Positions 16,003 through 24,269 are shown, counted from the first letter of the stretch. The stretch: DNA of 26,231 nucleotides from Sphingomonadaceae bacterium (GCA_016462305.1 JAEMTM010000009.1:1-26231), one strand, 5' to 3'. Made by a program: numbers and translations. The notes: generated by a model not told the origin, from the sequence alone.

Positions 16003-17177
16003 GCCTTTTCTCCTTCGTGCAGCAAGGCATTATGCGCCCGCAAGGTTATCATAAGCAGCACGAAACTGATCAAGAAGCAGCCTATGCAAACCAGTTCAAC
16101 CAGCAAATAGCTGGATCCGTCGGTCAGCCAGCTTGCAACGAATGGGCCGATCCCTAGCCCGAGCATCTGCACGGCGATGGCGTTGCCGACCATGGTGCCA
16201 TTGGTCTGGAATTCGCCGACAGCCGCAAGGATGAACGGCAGGACGAAGTTCCAGAGCATATTGAAGCCGCAAGCCGCAATCAGGAACAGCATAGCCGAAG
16301 GCGTGCCGAGCAATAGCGCGATGCACGCTGCACCCCCCAATATACCCGCAATCAGCGCCGCACGCCTGCCGATAAGCCCCGCAAGAAACACTGACGCAAG
16401 CGCGCCGATAATCGCGAGAATTTGCGAAGCGAACAAGGCGGTTGCCACGGGTTGCTCGCCCAGCCCCGCGTGGAGACCGACCAGGAAGAGCACGGCCCAT
16501 GCGATCCCCTGAGCCAGATTATAGGCAAATACGCCCATCAGCGCGGTAACTATCAGCGGGCGGGACAAATCCCTGGCTGCGGCTGGCACTTCGGCCCGGG
16601 CCGATGCCGAGCGCGGGACATGACCGACGGTCAGCAGCCCTGCACACAGCAGCAATGCAAAGCTGCCGAATAGACCGGCGAAACCGAATTCTTGCAGAAA
16701 GCCCGGCAGCACCCAGATACCAAACGCACCATAGGTCAGCAGCAAGGTCAGATAGAGCGCCAAATTGCGGTCGACCTTGCGCGTCAGGCCGATGAAGGAA
16801 AAGCTCAGCGAAATGATCGCGCCGTGGCCTAGGCCCGCGATAAGGCGCGCGCCCCAAATGCCGCTAGTGCCAAGCAAAAGAACCGAGAGAATATTGCCGG
16901 TCACGGCGACCAGCAGTGCGCCTGTCAACAATTTGCGCCAGTCCGCGCGTAACCCAGGCAATGCCAGCGCAATAGTGGCCACGGCAACGCCTAGCATTTC
17001 GATGCCCGCAAGGTTCAACGCTTCGGGCTCGCTGACACTGAGTTCGGCGACAAAACCCTGTACCAATGCGGGCTGGATGATGAACGAGAGCACGCCCAAT
17101 GTTCCAAGCGCGACCGCGCTACCGATGGCAGCTTTGCCATCTACATCAAAGGCAGCCAAATGTTTTTCATCACCCAT
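15999..17177 (-). CDS. Major facilitator superfamily transporter
   Basis: This 392-residue integral membrane protein has about 12 hydrophobic segments, consistent with an MFS porter of the drug/H+ or sugar-efflux-like (DHA1/AraJ-type) class. The segment GARLIAGLGHGAIISLSFSFIG resembles the conserved TM4-TM5 region of that class. An arginine-rich loop GLIGRRAALIAG follows in the second half. I place the start at the ATG at 17177 (MGDEKHLAAFDV), which begins a normal cytoplasmic N-terminus. The frame extends upstream to a TTG at 17258, but that extension would translate straight through the two operator-like dyads. No strong ribosome binding site is visible. Being first in an operon with the 58-aa ORF and an aminotransferase, and controlled from the same region as the AraC gene at 17355, it probably moves the substrate or an intermediate across the inner membrane. 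Confidence 0.87.
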   Translation of the reverse strand: MGDEKHLAAFDVDGKAAIGSAVALGTLGVLSFIIQPALVQGFVAELSVSEPEALNLAGIEMLGVAVATIALALPGLRADWRKLLTGALLVAVTGNILSVLLLGTSGIWGARLIAGLGHGAIISLSFSFIGLTRKVDRNLALYLTLLLTYGAFGIWVLPGFLQEFGFAGLFGSFALLLCAGLLTVGHVPRSASARAEVPAAARDLSRPLIVTALMGVFAYNLAQGIAWAVLFLVGLHAGLGEQPVATALFASQILAIIGALASVFLAGLIGRRAALIAGILGGAACIALLLGTPSAMLFLIAACGFNMLWNFVLPFILAAVGEFQTNGTMVGNAIAVQMLGLGIGPFVASWLTDGSSYLLVELVCIGCFLISFVLLMITLRAHNALLHEGEKA

Positions 17178-17210
17178 ATCGGTCGCGCATAAGCGCAGGC
17201 GAAATCTGGC

Positions 17211-17231
17211 ACTTGGCCGGACAGGCCAAGT
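17211..17231. promoter_or_regulatory. Perfect 21-bp operator-like dyad ACTTGGCC-N5-GGCCAAGT
   Basis: ACTTGGCC at 17211-17218 and GGCCAAGT at 17224-17231 form a perfect 8-bp inverted repeat around GGACA. The site is centred 44 nt upstream of the MFS start and 134 nt upstream of the AraC start, inside the divergent promoter region. The same dyad with the same spacer recurs at 20140 and 25129, and in weaker form elsewhere, always next to catabolic genes. This is best explained as the binding site of one dimeric regulator. Confidence 0.75.
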
Positions 17232-17240
17232 CAACGAAAG

Positions 17241-17259
17241 ATTGATAGTAAATATCAAT
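17241..17259. promoter_or_regulatory. Second operator-like dyad ATTGATA-N5-TATCAAT
   Basis: ATTGATA at 17241-17247 and TATCAAT at 17253-17259 form a perfect 7-bp inverted repeat around GTAAA, in an AT-rich patch. It lies 29 nt from the centre of the ACTTGGCC dyad, in the same MFS/AraC divergent region. I did not find another copy in the window. It may be a distinct regulator's site or part of the promoter. Confidence 0.45.
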
Positions 17260-17354
17260 TTAGTGATTGATTTGGATAATCGAATTTCGCCGATTGCGGA
17301 TAGCTTTCATGCCGAGAGACTCAGGAGACAGGCAACGTCAAGAGGGAGGAAGAA

Positions 17355-18356
17355 ATGGGACAAGCTGCTGTACAAGCCGTGGCACTGCACGGCTGGAACG
17401 ATTGTATGGAAAAAATGGGCGTCACATCGGAGGAAGCGATTGCTGCTGCCGGCCTCACTGGAAGTTTTGATAACAGCAGCCCCGGGACGCTCCCTTTGGA
17501 GGCTTTTACGCGAATCGCGGAATATGTCGGGGAACGCGCCGCAGTTCCCGCCGCGACTTGGATGCTGGGCCTCAATTACGACCTGAGCGAACTGGGACAG
17601 ATTGGCGAAGCCGTTGCGTCGGCCAAGACTTTAGGAAGCGCGCTGCGGCGATTTGTGGCGCATTTCGAGCTGTTGCAGGACGCGTCGATGATGGAAATCG
17701 CGGTGCGGGAAGGTATCGCAACGATCAGCTACCGCATATTGGACCCCGATATCTGGCCACGCCATCACGATGCTTTGTTCACCTTGGGGATTGTAGCCCG
17801 GATCATAAGGATGGCTGCGCCCGACATATTGTCCGAAATCGAATATGGCTTCGAATGCGAACGCCGCGAAACCGGACTGTCGGTATCTGCCAGCCAGATC
17901 AGCTTTGCAGGCGAGTCCAACACGCTGAGTCTCCCCGCATCGATCCTGGACGCGGCGATGCCGTCTGCGGACGCCGGATGCGACCTCAAGAGCCTTTCGT
18001 CCATCCTCGCGCAAAAGCGCCGCGCGGCACCGGCACGCGACCGCCTTGCGGCGATCATCTATTCGCGGCTGTCGCACGGCGAAATCAATCAGGACGAACT
18101 GGCGCGCGAAATCGGTATGTCGAGCCGCACCATGCGGCGCAGATTGTCCGAAACAAGCCTCACTTTTCAGGAATTGCTGGACGAATGCCGCATGCGTCAG
18201 GCAAGGCTGGAGTTTAGGGCACATCCGGGCAGTTCGATCGCGCAGATCGCATTGCGTTTGGGTTATGCCGAACATTCGAACTTCACGCGCGCGTTCAGCC
18301 GCTGGGCAGGAATGCCGCCGCAGCAATATCGCAGCACGATGTTCGCATCGCATTGA
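17355..18356 (+). CDS. AraC-family transcriptional regulator
   Basis: This 333-residue regulator has an N-terminal Arabinose_bd-type sensing domain over about residues 15-210. The C-terminal AraC DNA-binding domain includes NQDELAREIGMSSRTMRRRL as the first helix-turn-helix. The second ends IAQIALRLGYAEHSNFTRAF followed by GMPPQQYR, close to the family signature. A GGGAGG site lies just ahead of the ATG, so the start is well supported. It diverges from the MFS operon and is followed after 11 nt by the glutamine amidotransferase gene, with which it is probably co-transcribed. Its upstream region carries the perfect ACTTGGCC dyad, suggesting autoregulation and a regulon that includes the dioxygenase/P450 and FAH/ADC promoters. 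That link is inferred from site distribution only. The ligand is unknown. Confidence 0.92.
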   Translation: MGQAAVQAVALHGWNDCMEKMGVTSEEAIAAAGLTGSFDNSSPGTLPLEAFTRIAEYVGERAAVPAATWMLGLNYDLSELGQIGEAVASAKTLGSALRRFVAHFELLQDASMMEIAVREGIATISYRILDPDIWPRHHDALFTLGIVARIIRMAAPDILSEIEYGFECERRETGLSVSASQISFAGESNTLSLPASILDAAMPSADAGCDLKSLSSILAQKRRAAPARDRLAAIIYSRLSHGEINQDELAREIGMSSRTMRRRLSETSLTFQELLDECRMRQARLEFRAHPGSSIAQIALRLGYAEHSNFTRAFSRWAGMPPQQYRSTMFASH

Positions 18357-18367
18357 GATAGGACAAC

Positions 18368-19207
18368 ATGACACGATTATTGTTGATGGAAGGCAATACC
18401 GCCGAAAAACGTGCTGCAGCGGCAAATCTTGGGGTGCGATCCTCCAGCGAAATCTATTGCCTCGCCTTGCGCGGCGAATTTCCGGACATCGCGCTCGATG
18501 TTATCAACGCGGCCGATCCCGACTGGTCGATCCCCGAAGGACGCGATTTCGCCGATTATGACGGCTTTGTCGTCACCGGTTCGTCATTGCATGCTTACGA
18601 CCGCGAATTTGCGGTTACCAACCAGATCGAGGTTCTGAAGATGGCGGCGAATGCCGGGCTACCGATCTTCGGCAGTTGCTGGGGGCTTCAGATCGCGGTG
18701 ATAGCGGCGGGCGGAGAGGTCAAATATAGCCCCAACGGTCGCGAGGTCGGCATTGCGCGCAAAATATCGCCGACCGAAGCGGGCCGCTCGCACCCGCTGC
18801 TCGACGGCAAGGGTGCTGCGTTCGATGCGCCTTGCATCCATTATGACGAAGTCAGTCGGCTACCGGCAAACGCGAAACTTTTGGCATCGAACGCGCATAG
18901 CATTGTACAAGCGGCCGTCGTTCCATTGGGCTCGACCGAGGTCTGGGCGGTCCAATATCACCCGGAATTCGACCTTGATCAGCTGGTGCAGCTTTATACG
19001 CTCTATGCCGACGATATGATCGCGCAGGGTTTCTTCGCCGACCGCGCTGCGCTCGATGATTATGTGGCGTCGCTGAGAGGTCTCGCAGAGAATCCCGACG
19101 ATGCGGGGCTTGGCTGGCAGTTGGGGATGGACGAAGACATCACCGACCCTAAACGCCGCCGGACCGAGATCGTAAACTGGCTCAACGCCTGCGTCCTGAA
19201 ACGCTGA
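18368..19207 (+). CDS. Class I glutamine amidotransferase-like hydrolase (candidate gamma-glutamyl-amide hydrolase)
   Basis: This 279-residue protein is a stand-alone triad glutaminase domain. The nucleophile C104 is in FGSCWGLQIA. The His/Glu pair H198 and E200 is in VQYHPEFD, so the catalytic triad is complete. It is longer than a bare glutaminase domain because of a C-terminal extension of about 75 residues containing LGWQLGMDED and a final helix. There is no synthetase domain, so it does not look like a GMP synthase or carbamoyl-phosphate synthase. Stand-alone enzymes of this superfamily include PuuD (gamma-glutamyl-GABA hydrolase) and TdnT/AtdA2 of aniline degradation, each paired with a GS-like ligase. 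A GS-like ligase is encoded at 21470 here, supporting hydrolysis of a gamma-glutamyl amide (inference). It is probably co-transcribed with the AraC gene and convergent, by 3 nt, with the dioxygenase gene. Confidence 0.85.
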   Translation: MTRLLLMEGNTAEKRAAAANLGVRSSSEIYCLALRGEFPDIALDVINAADPDWSIPEGRDFADYDGFVVTGSSLHAYDREFAVTNQIEVLKMAANAGLPIFGSCWGLQIAVIAAGGEVKYSPNGREVGIARKISPTEAGRSHPLLDGKGAAFDAPCIHYDEVSRLPANAKLLASNAHSIVQAAVVPLGSTEVWAVQYHPEFDLDQLVQLYTLYADDMIAQGFFADRAALDDYVASLRGLAENPDDAGLGWQLGMDEDITDPKRRRTEIVNWLNACVLKR

Positions 19208-19210
19208 CGG

Positions 19211-20068
19211 TTAAGGCCTGGCAAACCAGACATGGACTTGGCTGGTGCCAGTCGCATTTTCATAATCTGAATAGCGCACGCCAGGCCAGTTCCACGCGCG
19301 CCCGCCGCACGCGCCCGCCATCATCAGATAATGGCCGAAGCGGGCTTCGGGTACATGCTGAAGAAATTCGGGCATGCCATCGATGACTGCGGCATGGTTG
19401 CCCTCATAGAAACATTCGAGCCGCGCATAGTCGGCTTCACGCGCTTCGGGCCGACTGATGTGAATGGGGTCGGATGCCTCATGCAGATGCAGCTGCGATA
19501 GCGGCCAGAAACGATGGCTCATCGAACCGCTGGCGATCAGCAGCACGCGGCGGTCAGATTCTGCGATGGCCTTGCCGATACCTTCACCCACCTTCAAAAA
19601 GTCAGGGGTTTCCCCGGTCTGGGCACAACTGACCGAAAGCCATTCCTCACCGCCATTTAGATAATGCGCGATATTGATCGTCGGGTAATGAATGGGAAGT
19701 ACCGGATCGTCAATTGCGGTCGTCCGCACGCCGCAGGCCGTTGCATGTTTCGATATCGCGCTGGCCAGTTCGGGATTGCCCTTCAGATCATAAGGCAGTT
19801 GCGAAATGCCGCGCGGCAATTCGTCAGACGTGAAAAGCCCGGAACGGCGGTCATGCCCGCTGACGCAAAACTCGACCGTTGTGAACCAATGCGTGTCGAA
19901 CAGTACCACCGTATCGGGCTTGAGTATCTCCATTACCTCTTGGCGAAAGCGGTGCAGACCGGAAACGAGGCTGATCTCTTTTCCCTCGTTCAGTTCATAA
20001 CGCACCTTGACTGGCAGCATGATCGTGGGGGCATGCGCGAGAAGGGCGGCGCCGACGATTTGTCCCAT
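19211..20068 (-). CDS. LigB-family extradiol ring-cleavage dioxygenase, HpaD-like (3,4-dihydroxyphenylacetate 2,3-dioxygenase type)
   Basis: This 285-residue type II (LigB-superfamily) extradiol dioxygenase would open a catechol ring next to the hydroxyls using Fe(II) and O2. Likely iron ligands are H12 in LLAHAP and H60 in LFDTHWF, positions that match the family. Enterobacterial-type HpaD features are the FDTHW core, the FTSDELPRGI segment, GNPELA, the ASGSMSHRF segment, and a late MPEFLQHVPEARFGHYLMM then GTSQVHVWF tail. This resemblance, with HpaE- and HpaG-like genes nearby, supports 3,4-dihydroxyphenylacetate or a close arylalkyl catechol as substrate. An AAAGGA site precedes the ATG by about 6 nt. 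It diverges from the P450 operon and shares a promoter region that carries the dyad at 20140. A paralogue acting on another catechol cannot be excluded. Confidence 0.88.
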   Translation of the reverse strand: MGQIVGAALLAHAPTIMLPVKVRYELNEGKEISLVSGLHRFRQEVMEILKPDTVVLFDTHWFTTVEFCVSGHDRRSGLFTSDELPRGISQLPYDLKGNPELASAISKHATACGVRTTAIDDPVLPIHYPTINIAHYLNGGEEWLSVSCAQTGETPDFLKVGEGIGKAIAESDRRVLLIASGSMSHRFWPLSQLHLHEASDPIHISRPEAREADYARLECFYEGNHAAVIDGMPEFLQHVPEARFGHYLMMAGACGGRAWNWPGVRYSDYENATGTSQVHVWFARP

Positions 20069-20139
20069 ATTCCATCCTTTTCCGATGCGCGCAACCGTGC
20101 GCCCTTATGTGGCAATCATCCCGTTTTCCGGACATATCA

Positions 20140-20160
20140 GCTTGGCCGTTTTGGCCAAGT
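20140..20160. promoter_or_regulatory. Operator-like dyad GCTTGGCC-N5-GGCCAAGT
   Basis: This copy matches 15 of the 16 arm bases of the perfect dyad at 17211 and has the same 5-nt spacer (GTTTT). It sits between the divergent dioxygenase and P450 genes, centred about 82 nt upstream of the former's ATG and about 43 nt upstream of the latter's. It probably controls both units. Confidence 0.7.
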
Positions 20161-20192
20161 CTGGAAAAGCCGGCGTGCATATCGTGCCGCAC

Positions 20193-21461
20193 ATGGTTCA
20201 ATATGCTTTTTCCCGCTCCACCGATCCGTTTGTGGACTTGTCATCACAGGACGCATTCAATGAGGGTGCACCCTTTGCGACCTTCGCCCGTATGCGCCGC
20301 GACAATCCCATGGAATGGGTGGAAATGTCCGACGGCAGCAATGGCTTCTGGAACATCGTCCGCCACGCAGACCTCCTTGAACTCAACCGGCAAAGCGATC
20401 TTCTGTCGTCCGCAAGCGGAATCCGTATGGAAGACCAGTCGCAAGAGGAATATGAGGCGCGAAAAACTTTTCAGGAAACCGATCCGCCACAACACCGCGC
20501 TTTTCGTGCGCTCGTGTCCAAGGCCTTTTCGCCATCAACCGTGGCGGGTTATGACGGGCAGATCCGGAATATTGTCAATGACCTGCTCGATGTTGCGCTG
20601 GAAGCGGGTGAATTCGACGCAGTCGATGCTATAGCGAGACGCCTACCCATGCAGATGCTTGCGCAAATCATGGGTGTGCCGACCGAGGATGGCGACTGGC
20701 TGGTGGAAAAAGGCGACGCGCTCATTTCCAATTCGGACCCCGACTACACCGACTTTGTGATCGATCAAGTCGACACTGAAGAATATCGCTTGCTTCCCTT
20801 CCGCTCGCCCGCCGCCGTCGAATTGTTCGACTATGCCAATGACCTGCTCGACAGAATGGATGCAGGCGAACAAATTGGTGTGCTCAATCTTGTCCGCCAG
20901 CCGACGAGCCACGGCACGCAAATGTCACGCGACGAGTTTCGCAATTTCTTTTGCCTGCTTGTCGCTGCGGGCAACGACACGACGCGCTACAGCATCGCTG
21001 CCACCATCCATTCGCTGGCCAACCAGCCCGCGCTGCTCTCGCAAATCCAGTCCCCCGATTTCAGCGCGTGGGACCAGGCATCCGACGAAATGATCCGCTG
21101 GGCCTCCCCGACATCGCATTTCCGCCGCACCGCGACGCGCGATTTCGAATATCATGGCAAGCAGGTGAGGGCAGGTGACAAGGTTGTCATGTGGTTCCTG
21201 TCAGGCAATCGCGACGAGCAGGGCATTGCCGACCCAGAAACCATCGACCTTACCCGTCCGCGCAATCCGTTTCTGTCCTTCGGACAGGGCGGACCGCATA
21301 TTTGCCTCGGCATGTGGCTGGCGAAGCTTGAGGTCAAGATTGTGTTGCAAGAACTTTCAAAGCGCGTTCGCAAGATTGAGCAGACAGCCGACCATAGCTA
21401 TTTGCGCTCGAATTTCATTCACGGGATCAAGCATCTGCCTGTGCGCGTCGTGCACAAATGA
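20193..21461 (+). CDS. Cytochrome P450 monooxygenase
   Basis: This protein has about 422 residues, a normal length for a soluble bacterial class I P450. The I-helix oxygen-activation motif AAGNDTTR is at about 258-265. The K-helix ExxR is at E299-R302. The heme-binding loop FGQGGPHICLG has the thiolate C371. An early ETDPPQHRAFR matches the C-helix region of bacterial P450s. The GNDTTR form of the I-helix is frequent in CYP108/CYP125-like families, but I cannot assign a family. The start is uncertain: ATG at 20193 gives a typical N-terminus but a poor ribosome binding site, and a GTG at 20175 has GGAAAA ahead of it. Its stop overlaps an ATG of the GS-like gene region, and ALDH follows, so all three are one operon. 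It would hydroxylate or dealkylate the (possibly gamma-glutamylated) substrate, probably using the reductase at 336-1577 and a ferredoxin not encoded here. Confidence 0.93.
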   Translation: MVQYAFSRSTDPFVDLSSQDAFNEGAPFATFARMRRDNPMEWVEMSDGSNGFWNIVRHADLLELNRQSDLLSSASGIRMEDQSQEEYEARKTFQETDPPQHRAFRALVSKAFSPSTVAGYDGQIRNIVNDLLDVALEAGEFDAVDAIARRLPMQMLAQIMGVPTEDGDWLVEKGDALISNSDPDYTDFVIDQVDTEEYRLLPFRSPAAVELFDYANDLLDRMDAGEQIGVLNLVRQPTSHGTQMSRDEFRNFFCLLVAAGNDTTRYSIAATIHSLANQPALLSQIQSPDFSAWDQASDEMIRWASPTSHFRRTATRDFEYHGKQVRAGDKVVMWFLSGNRDEQGIADPETIDLTRPRNPFLSFGQGGPHICLGMWLAKLEVKIVLQELSKRVRKIEQTADHSYLRSNFIHGIKHLPVRVVHK

Positions 21462-21469
21462 GGAGCGGT

Positions 21470-22801
21470 ATGAACCAATACGCACCAAGCGAAGTGCCGG
21501 AGATTGCCGAGCAAAAGGCAATGACGGAGCGCGTCCGCATACTGTACGCCGACCAGCTCAATTTGGCGCGCGGCAAATATGTTCCAATGGCCGAAGCCGC
21601 CAAGGGCCACGCCCGCATGTGCGTCGGCACTTATGCCGTCACCTATAACCGGACGCTGGTCCCCGCCCCGGGCGGCGGACTGCTCAATGGCCTGCCTGAC
21701 ATGGAGGCGGTGTTCGACCCTTGCGACCTTCGACCTTCATGGGAAAATGATACGTACATCGCCCTCGCTGACATTCAATTCAAAGGCGAACCCTTCGCCT
21801 TGTGCGGACGCGGTGCGCTCAAGCGGGCAATCGAAAGTTGGCGCGCTCGCGGGCTGGAGCCGATGGTCGGAATCGAGATGGAGGCTTACATATTCCAGAA
21901 AGCAGATGACGGCAGTTGGGTGCCCTACGAAACACCCGGCTCGTTCGTTTACGGCACTGGACCATTCACCGACCCCGCCGGACTTATCGACGATATATGG
22001 GCAATGGCGGCAAAATGTGGCATTCCGATAGAGTCGATCAACGCCGAGTTCGATACGCCTCAGTTCGAACTAACGCTGCGTTACGCCGACGCGCTGAAGG
22101 CTGTCGATGATTGCTTCCTGTTCCGCCAGATGGCACGCGAACTGTTGATCCGCCGGGGCTATTTGCTTTCATTCCTGCCGAAGCCTTTCGCCGAAAAAAG
22201 TGGTAGCGGGTTGCATTTCAACATCAGTTTCAACGACCGCGATGGCCGTAATATTTTCGCCGACGATGTCGCATCGGGCAGTCTTTCCGACACCATGAAG
22301 GGCTGCATTGCGGGGCTGCTGCATCATCATGAAGCGCTCGCGGCAATCATGGCGCCGATTGTGAACAGCTATGGCCGCCTGCAACCAGCAAGCCTCTCGG
22401 GCTATTGGGCAAATTGGGGGATCGATCACCGTTCGGTCACTGTGCGCGTATCCGCCGAAACTGGCGCGGCGGCGCGGATCGAGCATCGGCTGGCCGATTG
22501 TGCGGCCAGTCCCTATTTCGCGCTTGCTGCCGCGTTGCAGGCTGCGCGAATCGGGCTGGAGCAGGATTACGAACTGCCGCCCGAAGAATTGAACGACGGT
22601 CTTGAAACAATCAGCACCGACCGGCACACGCCGCATTCGCTGTCCGATGCGTTAGACGCCCTCGAAAAGGACAAGGTGCTTGCGCGCGCTGTCGGCGAGG
22701 TGATGATCGACAATTATATCGCGATCAAACGCGCCGAGCTGGGCGAGCTTGAGGGCAAGTCCGGTGACGAGCAACGCGCATATTATTTGAACTTCATCTG
22801 A
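21470..22801 (+). CDS. Glutamine synthetase-like gamma-glutamyl amine ligase (PuuA/TdnQ/IpuC type)
   Basis: This 443-residue member of the glutamine synthetase fold would join glutamate's gamma-carboxyl to an amine using ATP. Metal and glutamate site segments are recognisable: GIEMEAYIF (E136, E138), INAEFDTPQFELTL (E193, E200), GSGLHFNISF (H249), and R336, E338 and R340 in AARIEHRLAD. Several positions depart from true GlnA: HFN replaces the usual HVHQ-type sequence, NSYGRL the usual NSYKRL, and ASPY the usual ANPY. Together with a short N-terminal domain, this argues for an amine other than ammonia. The ATG at 21470 is preferred (AGGAG just ahead), although an ATG at 21458 overlaps the P450 stop as ATGA. 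It is the middle gene of the P450-ligase-ALDH operon. A complementary hydrolase is encoded at 18368. The amine substrate is unknown. Confidence 0.88.
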   Translation: MNQYAPSEVPEIAEQKAMTERVRILYADQLNLARGKYVPMAEAAKGHARMCVGTYAVTYNRTLVPAPGGGLLNGLPDMEAVFDPCDLRPSWENDTYIALADIQFKGEPFALCGRGALKRAIESWRARGLEPMVGIEMEAYIFQKADDGSWVPYETPGSFVYGTGPFTDPAGLIDDIWAMAAKCGIPIESINAEFDTPQFELTLRYADALKAVDDCFLFRQMARELLIRRGYLLSFLPKPFAEKSGSGLHFNISFNDRDGRNIFADDVASGSLSDTMKGCIAGLLHHHEALAAIMAPIVNSYGRLQPASLSGYWANWGIDHRSVTVRVSAETGAAARIEHRLADCAASPYFALAAALQAARIGLEQDYELPPEELNDGLETISTDRHTPHSLSDALDALEKDKVLARAVGEVMIDNYIAIKRAELGELEGKSGDEQRAYYLNFI

Positions 22802-22808
22802 GGCCCGC

Positions 22809-24269
22809 ATGGCTGACAGGATCATGATCGAAGGCGTCAGCGTTTCGCCCGACCATTATATCGGCGGCAAACGGGTTGCTTCAGCCGACAGTTTCGAAAC
22901 ACGCTGTCCGTTCGACTGGTCGAACAAGCTCGCCGATGTCGCCCGCGGCGATGCAGAAACGGCGGCGCTCGCGATTGATGCGGCAACTGCAGCATTCCCG
23001 GCCTGGGCGGCGCTGACCCCTCCCGAACGTGGCGTCTATCTCCACCGGCTTGCTGACCTGATCGATGCCAATGTCGAAAAACTGGCCATCGTCGAATCGA
23101 TGGACATGGCAATGCTGCATGAAAGCCTGCGGCTGCGGGTGATCCCGCGCGGGGCGCTCAATTTCCGCAATTATGCCGATCTCGCGAGCGAACATCGCGA
23201 GCGCAGTTGGTCGTCGAAAGGCACAGCTAATCGCGTCATCCGTATGCCGGCGGGTCCGGCGGTTATCATCACACCTTGGAATGCGCCTTTCATGCTGTCG
23301 ACATGGAAATGCGCGCCTGCTCTGGCGGCGGGCAACCCCGTGATCCTGAAACCCGCCGAATGGTCGCCTTTGTCGGCATCGGTGTTGGCTGACCTGATCG
23401 ACGAGGCAGGATTTCCGCCCGGCGTGTTCAACATAGTGCAAGGCTTGGGTGCCGAAGTCGGCAACGCGCTGGTCAACGATCCGCGCGTCAAGCGCATCAG
23501 CTTTACAGGGTCGGTCCCGACCGCGCGCGTTATTGGCCGGGCAGCGGCGGAGAATATCGTTCCGTTTACCGCAGAGCTTGGCGGCAAGTCGCCCTTGCTC
23601 GTTTTCGCCGATGCCGATCTCGACGCCGCTGCCAAGAAAGCCGCGGGCCAGTTCGACGATGGCGGCCAAGTATGCATGGCAGGCACGCGTATCATCGTCG
23701 AGGAAAGCATCCGCGAGGCATTTCTGGAGCGATTCCAACATTATGTCGATATGCATGTGATGGGTGATAGCCGCGACACGGCGACCACCGTCTCCGCGCT
23801 CATTCACCCAAAACATGTCGAACGTGTACTCGGCTTCATCGAACGCGCAAAGGCGAACGGCGACAGGATCGTCCGTGGCGGAAAACTTTGGAAGGAAGGC
23901 ACCAATTTCATAGAGCCTACGCTGATCGAACCGAAATCCAACGAAAGCGAAGTGGTGCAGAACGAGGTGTTTGGTCCGGTGCTCACCTTCCAGACATTCG
24001 GGTCAGAAGAACAGGGCGTCGCACTGGCGAACTCGACCGCTTACGGTCTGTCCGGAATCATCTACACAGGCGACGCGGCGCGGGCGGAACGGGTCGGCCG
24101 TGCGGTGCGTGGCGGAACGGTCTGGGTCAACACTTTCCTCGTCCGCGATTTGACCGCGCCCTTTGGCGGTATCGGCATTTCAGGAATCGGTCGCGAAGGC
24201 GGGGATTATGCGCTCGATTTCCATTCGGATTTGAAGACCCTCCAGATTTTGGAGGGCAGCGTCGCCTGA
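22809..24269 (+). CDS. NAD(P)-dependent aldehyde dehydrogenase, HpaE-like
   Basis: This 486-residue ALDH has the complete catalytic set: N158 in TPWNAPFM, K181 in ILKPAEWSP, general base E256 in AELGGKSPLL, and nucleophile C289 in GGQVCMAGTR. The C-terminal segment VWVNTFLVRDLTAPFGG followed by GREGGDYALDF closely resembles 5-carboxymethyl-2-hydroxymuconate semialdehyde dehydrogenase (HpaE) and 2-hydroxymuconate semialdehyde dehydrogenases, the step right after HpaD-type ring cleavage. A GAGG site lies just ahead of the ATG, and the start is 7 nt past the GS-like stop, placing it third in the operon. An alternative role is oxidation of an aldehyde released from an amine. The HpaD-like and HpaG-like neighbours favour the semialdehyde role. 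Confidence 0.9.
   Translation: MADRIMIEGVSVSPDHYIGGKRVASADSFETRCPFDWSNKLADVARGDAETAALAIDAATAAFPAWAALTPPERGVYLHRLADLIDANVEKLAIVESMDMAMLHESLRLRVIPRGALNFRNYADLASEHRERSWSSKGTANRVIRMPAGPAVIITPWNAPFMLSTWKCAPALAAGNPVILKPAEWSPLSASVLADLIDEAGFPPGVFNIVQGLGAEVGNALVNDPRVKRISFTGSVPTARVIGRAAAENIVPFTAELGGKSPLLVFADADLDAAAKKAAGQFDDGGQVCMAGTRIIVEESIREAFLERFQHYVDMHVMGDSRDTATTVSALIHPKHVERVLGFIERAKANGDRIVRGGKLWKEGTNFIEPTLIEPKSNESEVVQNEVFGPVLTFQTFGSEEQGVALANSTAYGLSGIIYTGDAARAERVGRAVRGGTVWVNTFLVRDLTAPFGGIGISGIGREGGDYALDFHSDLKTLQILEGSVA

Noticed and set aside
17178..17258. N-terminal extension of the MFS transporter to a TTG at 17258
   Set aside because: It would translate through both operator-like dyads and add a non-conserved basic leader before a normal MFS N-terminus at the ATG at 17177.
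22809..24269. Betaine-aldehyde or gamma-glutamyl-aminobutyraldehyde dehydrogenase (PuuC-like) assignment for the ALDH
   Set aside because: The VNTFLVRDL-FGG and GREGGDY C-terminal segments fit HpaE-type semialdehyde dehydrogenases better, although the PuuC-like role is not fully excluded.
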